Positions 25,980 through 34,691 of a stretch of DNA of 44,100 nt are shown one piece after another. The stretch lies in contig DATFOS010000218.1 of the NCBI GenBank assembly GCA_035265325.1, forward strand, positions 1 through 44,100, given 5' to 3'. This stretch comes from DATCLS01 sp035265325. GTDB lineage: Bacteria > Actinomycetota > Acidimicrobiia > Acidimicrobiales > VFJN01. Under the pieces are notes generated by a model. The model ran no database searches. It worked only from the letters and a program-made list of their open reading frames with translations, and was not told the DNA's origin. The stretch's first letter is position 1; each line of letters starts with the position of its first letter. The translations under genes and the position numbers were made by a program.

Positions 25980-27755
25980 GTGACCCTTCCCGACGCCCCC
26001 GTCGAGCTGTTCGCCGATCGCCACATCGGGCCGTCCGAGGCCGACGTCGTCAGCATGCTGGAGGCGCTCGGGGTCGGGTCGCTCGACGAGCTGATCGACC
26101 AGGCGGTCCCGGCCTCGATCCGGCACGACAAGCCGCTCGACCTCGACGCGGCCGCCAGCGAGCCGGCGGTCCTCGAGCGCCTGCGCGAGCTGGCGAGCCG
26201 GAACACGGTCGCCACCTCCCTGATCGGCCAGGGCTACTACGGGACGTACATGCCGGGCGTCATCCTGCGGAACGTCATGGAGAACCCGGCCTGGTACACG
26301 GCCTACACGCCGTACCAGCCGGAGATCAGCCAGGGGCGGCTCGAGGCCCTCCTCAACTTCCAGACGATGGTCACCGACCTCACGGGCCTGGACATCGCCA
26401 ACGCCTCGATGCTCGACGAGAGCACGGCGGCGGCCGAGGCGATGACGCTCGTGCGCCGGTCGTCCGAGCACAAGGGCACGGTGTTCTTCGTCGACGCCGA
26501 GTGCCACCCCCAGACGATCGCCGTGGTCCTGACCCGGGCCGAGCCGCTCGCCGGCATCGACGTGGTGGTGGGCGACCCGTCCACCGACCTGGTCCCGGAG
26601 GACACGTTCGGCGTCCTGCTCCAGCACCCGGGCACCTCCGGCGTGATCCGAGACCTGCGGCCGGTGATCGAGGACGTCCACGGGACCGGCGGCCTCGCCG
26701 TCGTCGCCACCGACCTGCTGGCCTGCACGCTGCTCACCCCGCCCGGCGAGTTGGGCGCCGACGCCGCCGTCGGTTCCGCCCAGCGCTTCGGCGTGCCGAT
26801 GGCCTACGGCGGCCCCCACGCCGGGTTCCTCGCCACCCGCGACGCCTACCGCCGGTCGCTGCCGGGACGCCTCGTCGGCGTGTCGATCGACGCCGCCGGC
26901 CGGCCCGCCAACCGGCTGGCCCTCCAGACACGCGAGCAGCACATCCGGCGGGAGAAGGCGACCTCCAACATCTGCACCGCCCAGGTGCTGCTGGCGGTCA
27001 TGGCGTCGATGTACGCCGTCTACCACGGGCCCGAGGGCCTCACCGCGATCGCCCGGCGGGCCCACGCCGCCGCCAGCGTCATGGCCGTCGGCCTGCTGGC
27101 GGGCGGGTACGAACTGGCGTCCCACACGTGGTTCGACACGCTCACCGTGCGCGCGCCGGGCCAGGCCGCCGAGCTGGTCGAGCGGGCGCACCTGGCCGGC
27201 ATCAACCTGCGCCGGGTGGACGGCGACACGCTCGGTATCTCGTTCGACGAGACGACGACGCCGGCGGTGCTCGGCCGGGTCGCGAACGTGTTCGGCGTCG
27301 AGATCGACCTGGACGGCGGCTGGCCGTCCGGCGGGGGCACGGGCGAGGAGGCCGGCGAGGACCCGTCGCCCCGGGCCGTCGGCCTGCCGCCGGGCGAGCA
27401 CCGGAGCAGCGCGTTCCTCACCCACCCCGTGTTCCACGACCACCGGTCCGAGACCGAGATGCTGCGCTACCTGCGCAAGCTGGCGGACCGGGACGTCGCC
27501 CTCGACCGGGCGATGATCCCGCTCGGCTCGTGCACGATGAAGCTCAACGGCACCACCGAGATGGAGCCGGTGACGTGGCCCGAGTTCGCCCAGGTCCACC
27601 CGTTCGCGCCGGCCGAGCAGGCCGTCGGTTACCGCGAGCTCATCGCTGACCTCGAGCGGTCGCTGTGCGAGGTGACCGGGTACGACGCCGTGTCGCTCCA
27701 GCCCAACGCCGGGTCGCAGGGCGAGCTGGCCGGGCTGCTCGCCATCCGCGAGTAG
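25980..27755 (+). pseudogene. gcvP: Glycine dehydrogenase (P protein), 5' part ending at an in-frame TAG
   Basis: The P protein decarboxylates glycine with pyridoxal phosphate and passes the aminomethyl group to the lipoyl H protein. This part has 591 codons from a GTG at 25980 (GGGAG site just upstream) to TAG at 27753-27755. It holds the whole N-terminal half (FADRHIGPSEADV, GYYGTYMPGVILRNVMENPAWYTAYTPYQ, EQHIRREKATSNICTAQ) and the start of the C-terminal half (PLGSCTMKLNGTTEM, QPNAGSQGELAGLLAIRE). The family continues with a tyrosine at the TAG position, so one base change (TAC to TAG) explains the stop. The product would lack the cofactor lysine and so be inactive. Confidence 0.85.
27753..27755 (+). 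other. gcvP: In-frame amber codon interrupting gcvP
   Basis: TAG is codon 592 of the gcvP frame. The same frame continues after it as HRSRDDLGRDVCLIPASAHG, which is normal GcvP sequence. At least five other genes in the window end in TAG, so it is read as stop here. A premature stop, a base-call error or readthrough are the options. Confidence 0.85.
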
Positions 27756-28883
27756 CACCGCAGCCGGGACGACCTCGGCCGTGACGTCTGCCTCATCCCC
27801 GCCTCCGCCCACGGGACGAACGCCGCCTCCGCCGTCATGGCGGGCATGCGGGTCGTCGTCGTGGCGTGCGACGACGCCGGCAACGTCGACCTGGAGGACT
27901 TCCGCGCCAAGGCCATCGAGCACGGTGAGCGCCTGGCGGCGCTGATGGTCACCTACCCGTCGACGCACGGCGTGTTCGAGTCGGCGATCGTCGAGGTCTG
28001 CGACCTCGTCCACGAGCACGGCGGCCAGGTCTACGTCGACGGCGCCAACCTCAACGCCCTGGTCGGCGTGGCCAGGCCGGGCTGGTTCGGCGGCGACGTC
28101 AGCCACCTCAACCTGCACAAGACGTTCTGCATCCCGCACGGCGGCGGTGGTCCCGGCGTCGGGCCGGTGGCGTCCCGGGCCCACCTGGCGCCGTTCCTGC
28201 CCAACCACCCTCTCGCCCCGGAGGCCGGGCCGGAGACCGGGCCCGGCCCCGTCTCCTCGGCGCCGTGGGGCTCGGCCGGCATCCTGCCGATCAGCTGGGC
28301 GTACACGAAGCTCATGGGCCCGCACGGGCTGCGCCGGGCGACGGCCGTGGCGATCCTGTCGGCCAACTACATGGCTCACCGGCTCGGCGACCACTTCCCC
28401 GTCCTGTACACCGGCGAGCACGGGCGGGTGGCCCACGAGTGCATCGTCGACGTCCGGGGCATCACGCGCGACACCGGCGTGTCGGTGGACGACGTCGCCA
28501 AGCGGCTCGTCGACTACGGCTTCCACGCCCCGACCATGAGCTTCCCCGTTCCGGGGACGCTGATGATCGAGCCGACCGAGTCCGAGTCGCTCGCCGAGAT
28601 CGACCGGTTCTGCGACGCCATGATCGCCATCAAGGGCGAGGTCGACCGGGTGGCGAGCGGCGAGTGGGCGGTGGCCGACAGCCCGCTGCGTCGCGCCCCC
28701 CACACCGCCGAGGATCTGCTGGTCGGCGACTGGGACCGCCCGTACCCCCGTGAGCTGGGCGCATACCCGGTCCCGTCGCTCCGCAGGGACAAGTACTGGC
28801 CGCCGGTCGGCCGCATCGACGGCGGCTACGGCGACCGCAACCTGGTCTGCACCTGCCCGCCTCCCGAATCCTTCCAGGACTGA
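27756..28883 (+). pseudogene. gcvP: Glycine dehydrogenase (P protein), 3' part after the TAG
   Basis: The frame of gcvP goes on without a gap to TGA at 28883. An internal ATG at 27837 could start a separate polypeptide, but no ribosome site precedes it. This part holds the rest of the C-terminal half: PASAHGTNAASAVMAGM, the pyridoxal-phosphate site HLNLHKTFCIPHGGGGPG with the lysine at codon 714 of the full frame, and the PTESESLAEIDRFCDAM region. With the tyrosine restored, the full protein would have about 967 residues, the normal length. The split does not lie at the GcvPA/GcvPB boundary of two-subunit P proteins, so this is a broken single-chain gene rather than a natural pair. Confidence 0.83.
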
Positions 28884-28900
28884 GCCGGCCGGCAACGCCG

Positions 28901-28944
28901 ACGTGCGCACCGGGACCGATCCGTCGGTCCCCCGGTGCGCACGT
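28901..28944 (+). terminator. Strong hairpin after gcvP
   Basis: ACGTGCGCACCGGG (28901-28914) and CCCGGTGCGCACGT (28931-28944) are a perfect 14-bp inverted repeat, with further pairing possible inside (ACCGA/TCGGT). It lies 18 bases after the gcvP stop and is the likely terminator, without a T-run. Confidence 0.65.
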
Positions 28945-29205
28945 GCGGGAGTTCGTGGGATGTCGGCCGGCCAGTGACGTCCCCGACATGGCCGTGGGCG
29001 CGAGGATCCGCCTCGCGCCCGCCGGGTAACGTCGCCTGACCGATCCGTCTCTTCGCCTGCCCCCGACTTGTGGTTCAGGCGCCGAGAATTGGTGGACGCC
29101 GCGGGAGCGTCCGGAGGTGCGCCGGCGTACGACGCGACCCGCGGCCTTCAGGCCACGGGCCGGTCGATGGCCAGGTGGTGACCGGTGCGGCGGGGTGACC
29201 CGCCG
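28945..29205. other. Intergenic region with hairpins and a possible small transcript
   Basis: No gene is supported here. A TAACGT hexamer at 29027-29032, the same as the proposed -10 of the riboswitch transcript, is followed by two possible stem-loops: GCCTGACC with GGTTCAGGC (about 29034-29081) and GGACGC with GCGTCC (29094-29112). A small RNA is conceivable but unproven. Confidence 0.3.
29188..29205 (-). terminator. Hairpin adjoining the stop of the DivIVA-like gene
   Basis: CGGCGGG and CCCGCCG flank a 4-base loop, giving a compact 7-bp stem directly after the stop codon of the minus-strand gene. There is no T-run. Confidence 0.45.
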
Positions 29206-30438
29206 TCAGCCGGCAACGCCGAGCTTGGAATCCTTGTCGCCTTCGGTGGAGGAGCCGCCCTCGGCCTTGGCCGGCTCGGCCGTCCCCGCCAGCGCCCCGA
29301 CACCGGCGAGGCCCGAGAGCATCTCGCGCAGCTGGGACAGCTGGTTGGTCACGGCGTCGCGCTGGCGGGTGAGGTCGGAGACCTCGCGCTCGGCTGTCTG
29401 CTTGGTGACCTGGGCGTGTGTCTTGGCGTCGAAGATGAGCTGCTCGGCCTCGGCGTTGGCGTCGGCGACCGTGCGCTCCGCGAAGGCCTTGGCCTTGGCG
29501 ATGATCTCGGCCGACTCGGCCTCGCTCTCGGCCCGGCGCTGCTCGGCGCGAGCCTCGGCCTCCTTGGCGCGCAGGTCGGCGGACTTGGCGCGCTGCTCGC
29601 CGTCGGCGACCAGCTTCTGCGTGGCGGCGACGGCGGCGTCGTGGCGGTCGCTCTCTCCGCGCTCGGAGCGCTCGCGGCGCTCGGCCAGCTCGAGCTCGAG
29701 GGCCTGCAGCTCGGCCTCGCGCTTCTCCTTGGCCTTGGTGAGGAGCTTGGAGGCGGCGGCCCGCTTCTCTTCCGCCTCGCGGGCGGCGACGTTGCGCATC
29801 TCGATGATCTCGCGCTCGGCCGTGGCCCGGTGGGTGGCGATGTCGCGCTCGGCGGTCGCCCGGTGCTCGGCGACCTCGTGGTCGGTGACCGTGCGCAGCT
29901 GGCTCGTCTCGCGCTCGGCCTCGGAGCGCAGGATGTCGACCTCGCGCTTGGTCGAGCTGCGGAGTTCGTTGGCCTCGCGCTCGGCCGAGTCACGCGTGGC
30001 CTTGGCCTCGCGCTCGGCCGCGGTCTTGACGGCGGAGGCGACGGCGCGGGCCTTCTCGACCACCTCCTTCGACTCCAGGTGGGCGGCGGCCACGAGCTTC
30101 TCGGCCTCGCGCTTCGCCTCTTCCCGGTGCTCGTTCGCCTGCTCCTCCGCGAGGCGGAGGAGCTGCTCGACCCGTGTGCCGAGCCCGGAGAGGGTGGGTT
30201 GCGCACGCTGCTCGAGCTGCTTGGCCTGTTCGTTGACCGTCCGCTCGAGCTCGGCGATGCGCTCGCGCGCGTCGCTCGTGCCGTTCTTCGCGCGCGAGGT
30301 CGTCTCCGAGAGCTCGTCGATGCGGGCCTGGAGCCGCTCGATGAACATGTCGACCTGGGTGCGCTCGTACCCGCGCAGGACGATCGTGAAGTCCGGCGTC
30401 CCGCCCTCGGACGTCGACGATGACGTAGTTGTGGCCAT
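29206..30438 (-). CDS. DivIVA-like long coiled-coil protein (Scy/FilP type)
   Basis: This 410-residue protein opens with a short disordered tail and a DivIVA-like N-terminal motif, FTIVLRGYERTQVDMFIERLQARID, here quoted only as FTIVLRGYERTQVDMF. Nearly all of the rest is a continuous coiled coil built from repeats such as AEREA, ERETSQLR and AEEKRAAA, followed by a short flexible C-terminus. DivIVA-domain proteins mark cell poles and septa and, in actinobacteria, organise polar growth; Scy and FilP are relatives with long coils. The ATG at 30438 has GGGG six bases upstream; a TTG at 30447 is less likely. It is divergent from the sensor kinase. The exact role is inferred. Confidence 0.8.
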   Translation of the reverse strand: MATTTSSSTSEGGTPDFTIVLRGYERTQVDMFIERLQARIDELSETTSRAKNGTSDARERIAELERTVNEQAKQLEQRAQPTLSGLGTRVEQLLRLAEEQANEHREEAKREAEKLVAAAHLESKEVVEKARAVASAVKTAAEREAKATRDSAEREANELRSSTKREVDILRSEAERETSQLRTVTDHEVAEHRATAERDIATHRATAEREIIEMRNVAAREAEEKRAAASKLLTKAKEKREAELQALELELAERRERSERGESDRHDAAVAATQKLVADGEQRAKSADLRAKEAEARAEQRRAESEAESAEIIAKAKAFAERTVADANAEAEQLIFDAKTHAQVTKQTAEREVSDLTRQRDAVTNQLSQLREMLSGLAGVGALAGTAEPAKAEGGSSTEGDKDSKLGVAG

Positions 30439-30533
30439 GGGCCCCAACTATGTCAGACCCAACCGCCCCCCTGCGCCCTTCCGACGTCGCCCTGCCACCC
30501 GAGGTAACGAGTTCGTCGACGGTCTGCCGCCGT

Positions 30534-30570
30534 GAGTGGTGGGAGGCTGACCGAGTGGACCAAAGAGTGG
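30534..30570. promoter_or_regulatory. Three GAGTGG repeats in the divergent promoter region
   Basis: GAGTGG occurs at 30534-30539, 30553-30558 and 30565-30570, between the DivIVA-like gene and the sensor kinase. A minus-strand TTGACC overlaps the last copy and could be a -35 box for the DivIVA-like gene. Clustered short repeats like this can be binding sites, but chance is possible. Confidence 0.3.
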
Positions 30571-30650
30571 TCAAACCGCGTCCCACGTCGACCCTTAGCC
30601 AGGCTTTCCGTCGTGTGCGTGCGGGAGGCCGCTCGCACGGCGCCCGGCGA

Positions 30651-30656
30651 TAGCGT
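30651..30656 (+). promoter_or_regulatory. Candidate -10 box for a leaderless kinase transcript
   Basis: TAGCGT lies only 8 bases before the GTG at 30665, and no ribosome site fits between them. This is the layout of leaderless actinobacterial mRNAs, where transcription starts at or next to the start codon. Confidence 0.4.
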
Positions 30657-30664
30657 CGCCGCTG

Positions 30665-31882
30665 GTGAGTGAGGCCAGTCATGCGACCACGAACCAAGGC
30701 ACCGGGGACCCTACCGGCGTAGCGCCGTCCGACGCCGCCGGGGCGGTACTCGCCGCGCTGGGCGCCGCCGTCCGGTCGGTGGCCACCGAGGCCTCGCTCG
30801 ACCGGGTCCTCCACCAGCTGGCGGCCAGCGCCCGCGACCTCGTCGGCGCCCGCTACGCCGCCATCGGCCTCCCCGAGCCCGAGGGTGACCAGTTCGCCAG
30901 GTTCGTCACGGTCGGCATGAGCGACGAGCTGATCGAGCGGATCGGCCCGCTCCCCCGCACCCACGGCCTGCTCGCCCACATGCTCACCTCGCCCGAGCCC
31001 TACCGCACCGACGACGTCACCGCCGACCCCCGGTTCGGCTGGTGGCCGCCGGCGCACCCCCGCATGGGATCGTTCCTCGGCGTACCGATCGTCTCGAAGG
31101 GCGACATCGTCGGGGCGTTCTACCTGGCCGACAAGGAGCCCGCCGGCGCTGCGGCGCCGGCGACGTTCACCGACGCCGACGTGTCCGCCATGGCGCTGCT
31201 CGCCTCGTACGCCGCGATCGCCGTGGACCACGCCCGCCTGTTCGAGGACTCGCGCGAGCTCGCCCTGGCCGGGGAGCGGGCCCGCCTGGCCCGTGAGCTG
31301 CACGACGCCATGAGCCAGTCCCTCTTCGGCCTGCAGCTGGCGGCCGAGGCGGCGGGCCAGCTCCTGCCGGTCGACCCCGCCCGGGCCGCCGGCGAGCTGG
31401 ATACCGTCCGGGCGCTGGCCCGGCGCATCTCCGCCGAGCTGCGCGAGGTCGTCGAGGGCCTCCGCCCCGCCGACCTGGAGCGGGACGGCCTCGTCGTCGC
31501 CCTCCGCAGCCACCTGGCCGTCGCCGGGCGGGCCCACGGGATTGCCGTGTCGTTGGAGGCCGCCTGCGAGCCCGGGTTGGACGCCGACGCCGAGCACCAG
31601 GTCCTCCGGGTCGTCCAGGAGGCGGTGGCCAACGCCCTGCGCCACGCCGAGCCGAGCCGGGTCACGGTCACGCTCACGGAGCCCGCCGGCCCCGACGGCG
31701 GCGAGCTGGTGGTGCGCGTGGCCGACGACGGGGTCGGCTTCGACCCGCAGGCCCGGCGGCACCGGGCGCGGCGGCTCGGGCTCACGTCCATGCACGAGCG
31801 CGCCGAGGCCATCGGCGGGACGCTGACGATCGACTCGACGCCCGGCGCCGGCACGGTCGTCGAGCTGCGGGCCCCCCGATGA
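30665..31882 (+). CDS. GAF-domain sensor histidine kinase (HisKA_3/NarL-partner type)
   Basis: This 405-residue kinase has a GAF sensor domain (about 45-195) ending in LLASYAAIAVDHARLFEDSREL. The HisKA_3 dimerisation helix reads ERARLARELHDAMSQSLFGL with the phosphoacceptor His near 213. The HATPase domain has the N-box QEAVANALRHAEPS and the G-boxes VADDGVGFDP and RRLGLTSMHERAEAIGG. There are no transmembrane segments, so it is a cytoplasmic sensor, perhaps of redox state, gas or a small molecule. The stop overlaps the response regulator's start (ATGA), which confirms a two-component pair. Confidence 0.92.
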   Translation: MSEASHATTNQGTGDPTGVAPSDAAGAVLAALGAAVRSVATEASLDRVLHQLAASARDLVGARYAAIGLPEPEGDQFARFVTVGMSDELIERIGPLPRTHGLLAHMLTSPEPYRTDDVTADPRFGWWPPAHPRMGSFLGVPIVSKGDIVGAFYLADKEPAGAAAPATFTDADVSAMALLASYAAIAVDHARLFEDSRELALAGERARLARELHDAMSQSLFGLQLAAEAAGQLLPVDPARAAGELDTVRALARRISAELREVVEGLRPADLERDGLVVALRSHLAVAGRAHGIAVSLEAACEPGLDADAEHQVLRVVQEAVANALRHAEPSRVTVTLTEPAGPDGGELVVRVADDGVGFDPQARRHRARRLGLTSMHERAEAIGGTLTIDSTPGAGTVVELRAPR

Positions 31883-32643
31883 GCCCGACCCCGCCCGCCG
31901 CGCCGGGATCGCCGGGATCGCCGGGGCCATCGCCCGACGGCGAGCCGCCCATCCGGGTCGTCGTATGCGACGACCACCCCGTCGTCCGCCAGGGACTGCG
32001 GTCGTTCCTCGAGGCGCAGGGGTTCGTCGTCGTCGGCGAGGCGTCGGACGGCGCGGACGCCGAGCGCCTGGTCGCCACCGAGCACCCCGACGTCCTCCTC
32101 ACGGACCTCGTGATGGCCGGGGTGGACGGGGTCGAGGGCATCCGGCGCATCCGGGCGGCCGGCCACGAGGTCGGCATCCTCGTGCTCACCAGCTTCGGCG
32201 GGGCCGACCAGGTCATCCCCGCGATCCAGGCCGGCGCCGACGGGTACCTGCTCAAGGACGCCGGGCCCGCCACGCTGGCCGGCGCCATCCGGGCGGTCCG
32301 CCGGGGCGAGCCGCTGCTGGCGCCCGAGGCCACCGCCGTGGTCATGGCCAAGGTCGCCGGAAGGGGCGGCGAGGCGGGCGGTCCCGCCGCGCCGGACACG
32401 CCGCCCACGGCCCCGCCCGACCCGGCGATCGAGCGACTCACGGCCCGCGAGCGGGAGGTCCTGGTGGGGCTCGGGCACGGCCTGTCCAACCGCGACCTCG
32501 CAGCCGAGCTGTACGTGTCCGAGAAGACCGTGAAGACGCACGTGTCGAACGTCCTCTCGAAGCTCCGGGTCAACGACCGGACCCAGGCGGCGCTCTACGC
32601 CGTGCGGGTCGGGCTCGTCGACCCCCGCATCGACCCTCGCTAG
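31879..32643 (+). CDS. NarL/LuxR-family response regulator
   Basis: This 254-residue protein starts with a Pro/Gly-rich tail of about 24 residues. A receiver domain follows, with the acidic pair in VVVCDDHPVVRQGL, the phosphoacceptor Asp76 in DVLLTDLVM, and the lysine in YLLKDAGP. After a Pro-rich linker comes a LuxR-type helix-turn-helix, LTAREREVLVGLGHGLSNRDLA followed by SEKTVKTHVSNVLSKL. In quotes here the motifs are cut to key parts. It is the partner of the adjacent GAF kinase. Its target genes are not evident from the window. It stops with TAG. Confidence 0.93.
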   Translation: MSPTPPAAPGSPGSPGPSPDGEPPIRVVVCDDHPVVRQGLRSFLEAQGFVVVGEASDGADAERLVATEHPDVLLTDLVMAGVDGVEGIRRIRAAGHEVGILVLTSFGGADQVIPAIQAGADGYLLKDAGPATLAGAIRAVRRGEPLLAPEATAVVMAKVAGRGGEAGGPAAPDTPPTAPPDPAIERLTAREREVLVGLGHGLSNRDLAAELYVSEKTVKTHVSNVLSKLRVNDRTQAALYAVRVGLVDPRIDPR

Positions 32644-32751
32644 TTCGCTCGGACGGGCTCGGGCCCGGGGCCGACCCGCCCCCGCGGAGGATGCGACTTT
32701 CGGCCGACGCGAACGCGTCGCAGGGCCGATGGCGACCGATCGACGGCTCCT

Positions 32752-32757
32752 TAGGTT
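32752..32757 (+). promoter_or_regulatory. Candidate -10 box for the SDR/QueA-like operon
   Basis: TAGGTT matches TAnnnT and lies 30 bases before the ATG at 32788, with GAGAGGAG as ribosome site in between. No good -35 is seen. Confidence 0.35.
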
Positions 32758-32787
32758 GCTGGTCACAGCCATCGAGAGGAGTCGCCG

Positions 32788-33537
32788 ATGCGACGCACAG
32801 CCATCGTCACCGGTGCGAGCCGGGGCCTGGGGTCGGCCCTCGCCCGTGCCCTCGCCGCCGACGGGTGGAACCTCGTCGTCGACGCCCGGGGTGCGGCCGA
32901 CCTCGCCCGCGCCACCGACCACATCGCCGCCGCCGGGCCCGGGTCCGTGGAGGCCATCCCCGGCGACATCGCCGACCCCCGCCACGTCGCCGCCCTCGTC
33001 GACGCGGCCGAGTCCGCCGGGCCCCTCACCCTGTTGGTGAACAACGCCGGCACGCTCGGGCCGAGCCCGCTGCCGCCGCTGGCCTCCGTCCGGCCCGAGG
33101 ACCTGGCGGCGACCCTGGCGACGAACGTCGTGGCGCCGCTCGGCCTCATCCAGGCCGCCCTGCCGGCCCTGCGGCGCCACGGAGGGACGATCGTCGACGT
33201 GACCTCCGACGCCGCCGTCGACGGCTACGAGGGATGGGGTGCCTACGGGGCGTCGAAGGCGGCGTTCGAGCAGCTCAGCCGGGTCCTCGCCGCCGAGGAG
33301 CCGACCGTGCGGGTCTTCTGGGTGGACCCGGGCGACATGAACACCCGCATGCACCAGGACGCCTTCCCGGGCGAGGACATCTCCGACCGGCCCGACCCGT
33401 CCACCCGGGCGCCGGCCATCGTCCGCCTGGTCGCCGAGCGCCCGCCGTCCGGCCGCTACCGGGTCGACGACCTGCTGGCCGCCCGCCCGACCGGCGCGTC
33501 GGGCCCGGCGGCGGAACTGCAGGAGGCCCGCTCGTGA
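32788..33537 (+). CDS. Short-chain dehydrogenase/reductase
   Basis: This 249-residue classical SDR enzyme has the cofactor motif TGASRGLG at about 8-15, NNAG near 86, the catalytic serine region VDVTSDAAVDGY, and the YGASK active-site motif at about 152-156. It is probably an NADP- or NAD-dependent oxidoreductase of unknown substrate. The GAGAGGAG site fixes the start at the ATG at 32788. Its stop overlaps the GTG of the QueA-like gene, so the two proteins are made together and may act on related compounds. Confidence 0.87.
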   Translation: MRRTAIVTGASRGLGSALARALAADGWNLVVDARGAADLARATDHIAAAGPGSVEAIPGDIADPRHVAALVDAAESAGPLTLLVNNAGTLGPSPLPPLASVRPEDLAATLATNVVAPLGLIQAALPALRRHGGTIVDVTSDAAVDGYEGWGAYGASKAAFEQLSRVLAAEEPTVRVFWVDPGDMNTRMHQDAFPGEDISDRPDPSTRAPAIVRLVAERPPSGRYRVDDLLAARPTGASGPAAELQEARS

Positions 33538-34691
33538 AGGTCATGACCGAGACGCCGGCGGGTGGGGCCGCCGTGCCCCTCGCCCCGGCGGTGGTCGAGG
33601 CGGCGGAGGCGCGGCGGCTCGACCCGCACGGCCTGCTGGGCGGGTTCGTCGTGCCGGACACCGCCGAGGCCGGCACCCCGCCCGAGCTGCGCCGCACCGG
33701 CGGGCGGGTGGGCTCGGACGCCCGGAGCGACGTGCGGCTCCTGGTCGCCCGGCGGTCCACCGGGGCGGTCCGCCACCGCCGCTTCGACGACCTGGTCGAC
33801 GAACTCGGGCCGGGCGACGTCCTCGTGGTCAACGCCTCGGCGGTCCTGCCGGCGGCGCTCGACGCGTGGGCGCCGGACGGCACGCCGCTCCGCCTCCACC
33901 TCTCGACCGAGCAGCCCGGTGGCTACTGGGTGGTCGAGCCGCGGGTGCCGGCGGGCCCGGGGTCGACCCGCTACGACGGCGAGGCACCGCCGGTGCTGCG
34001 CCTGCCAGCCGGGGCGACGGCGACCGTGCTCGCCCCCTACCCCGCCGGCACGGCCGCCCGGCGGCTGTGGCTCGCCCGGTTTGCCCTCCCGCAGCCGCTC
34101 GGGGACTACCTGGCGGCCCACGGCCAGCCGATCCGCTACGCCCACACGGCCGGCGCCTGGCCGATCGAGGCCTACCAGACGGTGTTCTCGCGAGTGCCGG
34201 GGTCGGTGGAGATGCCCAGCGCCGCCCGCCCGTTCACGGACCGGCTCGTCGCCCGCCTGGTGTCGGCCGGCGTCTCGGTCCTGCCGGTGGTGCTGCACAC
34301 GGGCGTGTCCTCGCAGGAGGCGGGCGAGGCGCCCTTCGCCGAGCGCTACGCCGTCCCGGCGGCGACGGCGGACGTGGTCAATGCGGCCCGGGCCGCCGGC
34401 CGGCGGGTCGTGGCGGCCGGGACGACCGTCGTCCGGGCGCTGGAGACGACGGCCGACGAGGGCGGCCGCGCCCACCCGGGATCCGGCTGGACCGAACTGG
34501 TCGTGTCGCCCGAGCGGGGCGTCCGCGTCGTGGACGGCCTCATCACGGGCTGGCACGAGCCCGAGTCGTCGCACCTGGCCCTGCTGGAGGCGGTGGCCGG
34601 GCGTCCGCTGCTGGCCGCCTCGTACGCCGCCGCCGTCGAGGCCGGCTACCGCTGGCACGAGTTCGGCGACAGCCACCTGATCCTGCCGTGA
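33534..34691 (+). CDS. QueA-like protein (S-adenosylmethionine:tRNA ribosyltransferase-isomerase family), divergent
   Basis: QueA builds epoxyqueuosine on tRNA from preQ1 and the ribose of S-adenosylmethionine. This 385-residue protein shares the family's framework: DDLVDELGPGDVLVVNAS near the N-terminus, RYAHTAGAWPIEAYQTVFSRVPGSVEMPSAARPFT in the middle (quoted only in part), GRRVVAAGTTVVRALET, and VVDGLITGWHEPESSHLALLEAVAG. The usual LHVGLGTF motif is altered to LHTGVSSQEAGEAPF, and QueA's start is replaced by an extended N-terminus. No tgt, queC-F or queG lies nearby. It may therefore be a repurposed family member working with the SDR. An ATG at 33543 is an alternative start. Confidence 0.8.
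   Translation: MKVMTETPAGGAAVPLAPAVVEAAEARRLDPHGLLGGFVVPDTAEAGTPPELRRTGGRVGSDARSDVRLLVARRSTGAVRHRRFDDLVDELGPGDVLVVNASAVLPAALDAWAPDGTPLRLHLSTEQPGGYWVVEPRVPAGPGSTRYDGEAPPVLRLPAGATATVLAPYPAGTAARRLWLARFALPQPLGDYLAAHGQPIRYAHTAGAWPIEAYQTVFSRVPGSVEMPSAARPFTDRLVARLVSAGVSVLPVVLHTGVSSQEAGEAPFAERYAVPAATADVVNAARAAGRRVVAAGTTVVRALETTADEGGRAHPGSGWTELVVSPERGVRVVDGLITGWHEPESSHLALLEAVAGRPLLAASYAAAVEAGYRWHEFGDSHLILP

Noticed and set aside
27753..27755. TAG in gcvP read as pyrrolysine or another amino acid
   Set aside because: TAG is the normal stop of the regulator ending at 10149, the permease at 25647, the response regulator at 32643, the acyltransferase at 39357 and the LuxR-type gene at 39780. No pyrrolysine genes are visible.
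25980..28883. gcvP as a natural two-gene GcvPA/GcvPB pair
   Set aside because: The TAG lies well inside the C-terminal half rather than at the known subunit boundary, and no start with a ribosome site follows it.
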